Positions 59,239 through 64,000 of a stretch of DNA of 64,000 nucleotides are shown piece after piece. The DNA is from Olsenella uli (lineage in GTDB: Bacteria; Actinomycetota; Coriobacteriia; Coriobacteriales; Atopobiaceae), in assembly GCF_016899935.1 (NCBI RefSeq), contig NZ_JACJJK010000003.1:62001-126000 (forward strand), written 5' to 3'. The notes below the pieces were generated by a model, which saw only the letters and a program-made list of their open reading frames with translations, was not told where the DNA came from and ran no database searches. Numbering within the stretch: the stretch's first letter is position 1; each line of letters starts with the position of its first letter. The position numbers and the translations under genes were made by a program.

Positions 59239-60420
59239 ATGCTCGGCAACTTCACCTATCACAACCCCACCAAGCTCATCTTTGGCACGGACGCGATGGA
59301 CGCCCTCGCGGCGGAGCTCGCGAACTACGGCCAGAACGTCCAGCTCATCTACGGCGGTGGCTCCATCAAGAGGAACGGCATCTACGACCAGGTGATCTCG
59401 GCGCTTGCGGCGGCCGGCAAGACCGTCGTGGAGGACGCGGGCGTCATGCCCAATCCCACGGTCGAGAAGCTCCGCGAGGGCGTGCGCATCGCGCGCGAGA
59501 ACCATGTGGACTTCCTGCTCGCCGTGGGCGGCGGCTCCTGCATCGACTACGCCAAGGCCGTGGCCGTCTCCGCGAACCTGCCGGAGGGCGTGGACCCCTG
59601 GCAGAAGTACTGGGTAGACTTCGACGAGCCGTCGGCGGACCTTGACGTGCTGCCCGTGGGCTCGGTCCTCACGATGGTGGGCACGGGATCGGAGATGAAC
59701 TGCGGCTCGGTCATCACCAACCACGAGACCAAGATGAAGGTCGGCCACGTCTTCGCGGACGACCGCGTGTTCCCGCGCTTTGCCGTGCTGAACCCCGAGT
59801 TCACCTACTCGCTGCCGAAGTACCAGATGGTGTCCGGCATCTTCGACGTCATGAACCACATCACCGAGCAGTACTTCTCGGGCACGGACGACAACACGTC
59901 CGACTACCTCTCCGAGGGCCTCATGCGGTCGCTCGTTACCGCCAGCCGCGCCGCCGTGGCCGATTCGCAGGACTACGAGGCTCGCTCCAACATCATGTGG
60001 TGTGCCACCTGGGCGCTCAACACGCTCGTCTCGCGCGGCAAGTCCACGGACTGGGAGGTCCACATGCTCGGCCAGGCCGTGGGTGCCCACACCGACGCCA
60101 CGCACGGCATGACGCTCGCCGCCGTGGCGCTGCCGTACTACCGTCTGGTCATGCCGTATGGGGTCGAGAAGTTCGCGCGCTTCGCGATCAACGTCTGGGG
60201 CATCGCGCCCGAGGGCCGCACGACCGAGGAGCTCGCTGCCGCCGGCCTCGACGCCATGGAGGCCTGGATGCGCGAGATCGGCTGCGTCATGAACATCACC
60301 GAGCTCGGCGCCACCGAGGACATGGTCGAGGCCATCGCCGACTCCACCCTCGTCATGCAGGGCGGCTACCACGTGCTCACCCGCGATGAGATCGTCCAGG
60401 TCCTCCGCGCCAGTCTGTAA
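59239..60420 (+). CDS. Iron-containing alcohol dehydrogenase (BdhA/YqhD type)
   Basis: 393 residues; ATG after GAAAGGAGACCC. The N-terminal Rossmann domain carries YGGGSIKRNGIYDQV and the NAD(P) motif AVGGGSCIDYAKAV. Metal ligands are Asp in GIFDVMNHITEQY and later His in GAHTDATHGMTLA. The NFTYHNPTKLIFG start is typical of butanol dehydrogenase/YqhD. Reduces aldehydes with NAD(P)H in fermentation or detoxification. Regulated by the divergent TetR; followed by a flavin reductase gene. Confidence 0.95.
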   Translation: MLGNFTYHNPTKLIFGTDAMDALAAELANYGQNVQLIYGGGSIKRNGIYDQVISALAAAGKTVVEDAGVMPNPTVEKLREGVRIARENHVDFLLAVGGGSCIDYAKAVAVSANLPEGVDPWQKYWVDFDEPSADLDVLPVGSVLTMVGTGSEMNCGSVITNHETKMKVGHVFADDRVFPRFAVLNPEFTYSLPKYQMVSGIFDVMNHITEQYFSGTDDNTSDYLSEGLMRSLVTASRAAVADSQDYEARSNIMWCATWALNTLVSRGKSTDWEVHMLGQAVGAHTDATHGMTLAAVALPYYRLVMPYGVEKFARFAINVWGIAPEGRTTEELAAAGLDAMEAWMREIGCVMNITELGATEDMVEAIADSTLVMQGGYHVLTRDEIVQVLRASL

Positions 60421-60440
60421 ATTGGGGACAGTCCCCAATT
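60420..60440. repeat. Palindrome with GGGGACAGTCCCC core
   Basis: Arms AATTGGGGAC (60420-60429) and GTCCCCAATT (60431-60440) around a single A. The first base is the last base of the alcohol dehydrogenase stop codon. It separates the dehydrogenase from the flavin reductase gene. Confidence 0.6.
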
Positions 60441-60472
60441 CGCACAAAAGTTTGATATTAAAGAGAATTGAC

Positions 60473-61048
60473 GTGAAGAAGAACATCGGGTCCAAGCCCG
60501 CCCTCTACCCCGTGCCCGTGATCGTGGTGGGTGCCATGAACGGCGACGAGCCAACCTGGACGCTCGTGGCACACACAGGCATCCCGAGCCACAGCAAGAT
60601 TATGGTGAGCCTCGCCGGCGCACACTTCATCAACGGCTGCATCAAGCAGACCGGCGTGCTCTCCGTGAACGTGGTCGACGAGTCCTGGCTCGACCACGCG
60701 GACCTCTGCGGCAGCGTGAGTGGTGCGCGCCAGAGCAAGGCCGACGTCTTCGCCTGGACGGCGGGCGAGGCCGGCGCCCCGCTCATCGACGACGCCAAGC
60801 TCTCCATGGAGTGCCGCGTGGAGGACGTCTACGAGATTGACCACTTCGAGAACTTCATCTGCTCGATCGCGGGCACCTACGCGGACGACTCCATCGTGAC
60901 CGAGGACGGCAAGGTGAACGTGGCCGCCCTGCGCCCCGTGCTCTTTGAGATGCCCACCTACACCTACCTCGCCACGGGCGAGAAGATCGCCGACTGCCTG
61001 AGCTTCGCCCGCACGCGTAAGGCGCCGGCCGAGGTGACGCGCAGCTAG
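60473..61048 (+). CDS. Flavin reductase family protein (FMN-binding split barrel)
   Basis: 191 residues starting at GTG 60473 (KKNIGSKPALYPVPVIVVGAM); an AAGAGA lies eight to ten bases ahead. The conserved PALYPVPVIVVGAM and THTGIPSHSKIMVSLA-like blocks mark the FMN-binding split-barrel flavoproteins. Fold-related to the protein at 38028. The pair dehydrogenase-flavin reductase may share a transcript despite the intervening palindrome. It is the last gene before the abrupt compositional change near 61060. Confidence 0.87.
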   Translation: MKKNIGSKPALYPVPVIVVGAMNGDEPTWTLVAHTGIPSHSKIMVSLAGAHFINGCIKQTGVLSVNVVDESWLDHADLCGSVSGARQSKADVFAWTAGEAGAPLIDDAKLSMECRVEDVYEIDHFENFICSIAGTYADDSIVTEDGKVNVAALRPVLFEMPTYTYLATGEKIADCLSFARTRKAPAEVTRS

Positions 61049-61068
61049 CGGGGCCGCTTGGGTATCCG

Positions 61069-62829
61069 TTGTCTCGGCCATTTAGGGAAGGCAAGTATCT
61101 GGACTACAACGAGCGTCTAAGCCTGTTCAGCAACCTGCGTTACCTGTCTTACAACACAAAGGCAAGAACGGTGCTGGAAGACGTTCTTTCTTGGTTCAAC
61201 CCGCAGACATACGCAGGGCATACCTGCGACGAAGGGCAGATAAGGGCAAAGTTCAGGGATTGCACGTTGAAGCCCGTCCCGATTGTGCGGGGCAGGGGCG
61301 GCAAGCTGGTTACAGTTCCAGAGTTCTTCGGGGACGATATAGACATACCGATTACGCCGCAGTGCTCGAAAGTGACAATGCAAGAGCTGGACGCTTGGAT
61401 GGATGAAGCAGTGCCCGCCTTCCTGAACGACAGAACGGGTAACGTCCGCATACTAAAGAGCCAAACTGGAAGTGGGAAGACAAAGAGAGTAATCGACTGG
61501 TTGCTAGCCCTTCCAGACCTGTATGAGAAAAAGATAATCTACTCGGCACCAAAGCACGACAACTTGAAGGAGTTCGAAGAGCGTTTCTTGGCTAAGGCGA
61601 GCTTCAACCAAACGGGACTGATTCACAGGTGCCCGCCAAAGGAAGTGAGTCAAGAGGACGTCTTCTATCTACAGCTAGGGTTGCCCGCAAAGACTAAGAG
61701 TGCGGAACGAAAGGGCTTCATAGACAAGCTGTTCAACGAAGAGGATAAGGGCATTTTCCTGATAACGCACAGCCTTCTAACCGCTTTGAGCGGCTTAGGC
61801 CCTGACATGATAATTATTGACGAAGAGATAGATTCCTCTCTTGTCAAAGAGACGAAGATAGAACTCGCCAACTTAGCTAGCGTCATTCCGTTCTTGGATA
61901 CCGATACAGCTAAGAAGCTTCTTGACTTCATAGACGAAATCAAGAGCCGCGACAGGGCAGACGGCATAGAAATAGACCTGTCATTCCTGCGGCAGGAAGT
62001 AGCACCGCAGCTGAGAGAGCAGGTAGACGCTTATCTAGCCACGACGAACGCCGCAAATATAGCCGCAGGGTTCTTTTACTGTATGGAGAACGACGGCAAG
62101 CTATCCAAGGGAAAGGCTGGTACTAACTGTATCCGTATCGTTAGAAAGAGCACGCTGATTGAAGAGTGCTCGAACAGGCTAATACCCGTGCGGATATTCA
62201 CGGCAACGCCGATGAACAAGCGTACTGAGAAGTACTACGACGTACAGATAGAGGTTCTTGAAGCCCCTTTAGCCGCTAACATAGGCCGCATAATCCAGTA
62301 TCGCGGCTGTAGTGGTGCCAAGGGCAAGAACAATGAAAAGCTACCAGCACTAGCCGAATACATGAAGTCCGTCCTGCCCGCAGACGTGATAGAGAACTCG
62401 CCGCTTCTAACGTTCAAGTGCGACAGTGAGCAAGAAAGGGACTTCTGGAAAGAACAGGGATTCAACCTTGCCAATGACGGAAGCAAGCAGATTCACTTTG
62501 CCAACAACAGCGGCTTAGACCTGTTCAAAGGAAGAACAATCATAGTTGCTGGAAAGTTCGACCTGCCGCTACAGTCATACCAAGATTTGTGGGATGACAT
62601 AGGAGACGGCTCAGAGCTTGAGCGGCAGAACCAGAACGTACCGCTAAACGGCGTTGAACAAACGCTGTATCTCTACACTGAACCAGAGATGCGGGATATG
62701 CAGATAGAGCGGCTTGAAAACGCCGTAGAACAGGCCGCAGGAAGAGCAAGGACGCTCAGGGAAGAGGGGGCTACTGTCTACCTCTTCTGCAACTTTGTCA
62801 TTGCGGATGCGGACGAAGTACACGACTAG
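61069..62829 (+). CDS. Primase-helicase remnant: superfamily 2-like helicase, 5'-truncated
   Basis: 586 residues if read from the TTG at 61069, but there is no ribosome site and the frame is open further upstream, across the composition break, so the 5' end is probably lost. Helicase motifs: KSQTGSGKTKRV (Walker A, about residue 131), IIIDEEID (motif II), FTATPM (III) and EQAAGRARTLREEG (VI-like). The first 80 residues (YLDYNERLSLFSNLRYL, NPQTYAGHTCDEGQIRAKF) resemble the Cys/Tyr-rich tail of archaeo-eukaryotic-type primases. Codon use is AT-richer (AGA, ATA, TTA). Likely replication protein of a mobile element. Confidence 0.7.
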   Translation: MSRPFREGKYLDYNERLSLFSNLRYLSYNTKARTVLEDVLSWFNPQTYAGHTCDEGQIRAKFRDCTLKPVPIVRGRGGKLVTVPEFFGDDIDIPITPQCSKVTMQELDAWMDEAVPAFLNDRTGNVRILKSQTGSGKTKRVIDWLLALPDLYEKKIIYSAPKHDNLKEFEERFLAKASFNQTGLIHRCPPKEVSQEDVFYLQLGLPAKTKSAERKGFIDKLFNEEDKGIFLITHSLLTALSGLGPDMIIIDEEIDSSLVKETKIELANLASVIPFLDTDTAKKLLDFIDEIKSRDRADGIEIDLSFLRQEVAPQLREQVDAYLATTNAANIAAGFFYCMENDGKLSKGKAGTNCIRIVRKSTLIEECSNRLIPVRIFTATPMNKRTEKYYDVQIEVLEAPLAANIGRIIQYRGCSGAKGKNNEKLPALAEYMKSVLPADVIENSPLLTFKCDSEQERDFWKEQGFNLANDGSKQIHFANNSGLDLFKGRTIIVAGKFDLPLQSYQDLWDDIGDGSELERQNQNVPLNGVEQTLYLYTEPEMRDMQIERLENAVEQAAGRARTLREEGATVYLFCNFVIADADEVHD

Positions 62830-62949
62830 CTAACCGCGAATGGAGTATGGGCGGAGGTAGGGGGGTGGTTTTATGATTTTTAGCTTTTCGAGCTGAAAAA
62901 ACGCTCTTCCCCCGTCCAACGCACACTCCCAAGGAGAAAGGGGAAAGGT

Positions 62950-63342
62950 ATGAGCATAGTAAATGATTATTTCCTTTGGTACCGCGTTTGGAACAGGCAC
63001 GAGCTGCTAAAGAACGCTCAGCGACAGATAATGATTGACGCAGTGCCGCACGCAAGCAGCAAGCAGATGGCTGAGTATCTGTTGAATGCCTTGGATTTCG
63101 ACAGCCGAATAAGCAAGAGAACAAGGCAGTTGAAGCAACAGACGGACAAGGGCGGCTATCAGGCGGACTACGTAGGGGACGCACAGATAGAGAAGGTTCA
63201 CGAGTTTTGTAGTGAGCAGATACGTTCTGACTGGGACGCTCCAATAAGCCAAGAGCAGTTCGAAGAGACGCTTTTCTTTGAAGCTGTACAGGACGAACTA
63301 AAGAAGTTCCCTGAGAAGGTAGACGTAAAGTTGCGGCTGTAG
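62950..63342 (+). CDS. Unknown 130-residue protein of foreign segment
   Basis: Starts MSIVNDYFLWYRVWNRHELL after GGAGAAAGGGGAAAGGT. Helical, with RISKRTRQLKQQTDKGGYQADYVGDAQIEKV in the centre and charged ends. No family recognised. AT-rich codon use like the preceding gene. A weak hairpin with a T-run (62877-62900) separates it from the helicase; a bidirectional terminator follows at 63486. Confidence 0.65.
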   Translation: MSIVNDYFLWYRVWNRHELLKNAQRQIMIDAVPHASSKQMAEYLLNALDFDSRISKRTRQLKQQTDKGGYQADYVGDAQIEKVHEFCSEQIRSDWDAPISQEQFEETLFFEAVQDELKKFPEKVDVKLRL

Positions 63343-63360
63343 GCGAAAAACGAGACACTT

Positions 63361-63459
63361 TAGCCTGATAAATCAAGCTTATTTGGTAACGTATCGTATG
63401 TTAGGTGCTGAACGTTTTTCATATCTATAACGTCGAAAAACAACCTAACATTCAGGCTA
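63361..63459. repeat. Nested inverted repeats in foreign intergenic DNA
   Basis: TAGCCTGA (63361-63368) with TCAGGCTA (63452-63459), inside them TGTTAGGT (63399-63406) with ACCTAACA (63443-63450), and GTTTTTC with GAAAAAC innermost. An extended cruciform or RNA fold is possible. No ORF is supported here; the arms could be recombination or regulatory sites. Confidence 0.5.
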
Positions 63460-63485
63460 TTTCACGATATATCGGCACAAAACAG

Positions 63486-63520
63486 ATACGGGCACCTACC
63501 TTTGCGGCGGGTGCCCGTAT
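63486..63520. terminator. Bidirectional Rho-independent terminator
   Basis: ATACGGGCACC (63486-63496) and GGTGCCCGTAT (63510-63520), 13-nt loop, followed by TTTTCGTTTGG and preceded by an A-rich run. It lies between convergent genes and fits a two-way terminator. Confidence 0.8.
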
Positions 63521-63541
63521 TTTCGTTTGGTTATTCGACTT

Positions 63542-64000
63542 TTATGCTCCGCCGTATGTACCCGTCCACTGTAGGTTCCATGTACCGTAACTGCACTCAA
63601 TGACGATATAGTACATATTCCCCTCCTGCACGGGAACGCTCGTGTCTACCGCATAACTTCCGATTTCGTTTGCCACAAGCGAATAGTGGTTCTGGTTTGA
63701 GTCCAAGATTCTGACGATGAAGTTGCCGGTACCCTCGTACGACCCAGAGAAATCAAACGAATCTGAGCAGGCATAGACCCGGTACATTGATTTGCCGTCT
63801 TCGTTTACCAATAACTCGTCCTTCTTCGAGCTGTCACCAGAAATTGAATCTTGCGACCCGCCTGTATCATCTTGTTCGACAGCAGGTTCATCGAAGGTAA
63901 ACTCAAGGTGTGGCTCAGAATCAAATTGACCAGCATCTATTGGCTCTTTTTCCGCGAGTGATAAAAGAATAAACTCTAGGTTTAGCCCAAACCCGCTCCA
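63542..64000 (-). CDS. Probable surface protein, C-terminal part (runs off window)
   Basis: The frame is open from the stop at 63542-63544 to the window end, so this is the last 150 or so residues of a longer protein. The stretch up to about 63815 is acidic and Ser/Gly-rich (linker-like: EPAVEQDDTGGSQDSISGDS). The end is a beta-rich domain with YACSDSFDFSGSYEGTGNF and YYIVIECSYGTWNLQWTG. It resembles small beta-sandwich tails on Gram-positive surface or lipoprotein-like proteins; no named family. Confidence 0.65.
   Translation of the reverse strand, partial: WSGFGLNLEFILLSLAEKEPIDAGQFDSEPHLEFTFDEPAVEQDDTGGSQDSISGDSSKKDELLVNEDGKSMYRVYACSDSFDFSGSYEGTGNFIVRILDSNQNHYSLVANEIGSYAVDTSVPVQEGNMYYIVIECSYGTWNLQWTGTYGGA

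Noticed and set aside
61069-62829. Full-length chromosomal helicase
   Set aside because: Start is a TTG without ribosome site, the frame is open upstream across a composition break and the N-terminus looks like an internal primase segment.

Overview
The window reads as chromosome from a high-GC Gram-positive bacterium. The strong GC-rich codon bias, actinobacterial-type families and gene content suggest an Actinomycetota member of the Coriobacteriia (Olsenella/Collinsella/Atopobiaceae-like). That placement is an inference from style, not from a marker gene. No rRNA, tRNA or CRISPR array was recognised.

Layout. 1-3204: two ABC half-transporters divergent from an AraC regulator, a siderophore-type exporter/importer arrangement. 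3205-8546: an ABC system whose permease module occurs three times in tandem (two copies fused in one ORF) plus an ATPase, bracketed by inverted copies of a 97-bp element. 8547-13708: prfC, a small membrane protein with a divergent AraC-GyrI regulator, an Abi/HEPN protein and a RelB-PIN toxin-antitoxin pair. 13829-20275: a six-gene overlapping operon (ABC ATPase, two permeases, histidine kinase, response regulator, MFS pump) that looks like a signal-responsive efflux or resistance unit. 20562-21690: a DUF1810 protein and 3-methyladenine DNA glycosylase I.

21833-35113 is an accessory, defence-like island. It holds a UvrD helicase-PD-(D/E)XK nuclease fusion; three divergent paralogues of a family I do not recognise; a Doc toxin coupled to a 32-residue acidic peptide and a phosphoribosyltransferase; a Phd/YafQ pair; a WYL-regulator operon with two unknown proteins; and a YhcG-type nuclease. 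Upstream of the nuclease lies a LexA-like box, a promoter and a leader or small RNA with several clean stems. This island is the best place to look for an undescribed system.

35120-61048 is mostly housekeeping and metabolic: a YbaK-type editing protein, an S10 peptidase, a UPF0173 hydrolase, flavin reductases, a Gfo/Idh oxidoreductase, a LysR regulator, a CmpB-type membrane protein, a lipase, a CHAD protein, a FecCD-type metal-chelate ABC importer, an OatA-like acyltransferase, esterases, a radical SAM enzyme, UspA, Nudix and TetR/XRE regulators with visible operators, and an iron alcohol dehydrogenase.

From about 61060 to the end the base composition and codon use change abruptly to AT-richer. 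A helicase that seems to have lost its primase half opens this foreign segment, which continues past the window. Two short-sequence patterns run through the window: a strongly over-represented GGCGAGAAG(AACG) word in both coding and intergenic DNA, and several long perfect inverted repeats, some sharing a GGGGAC/GTCCCC core, placed at gene ends.
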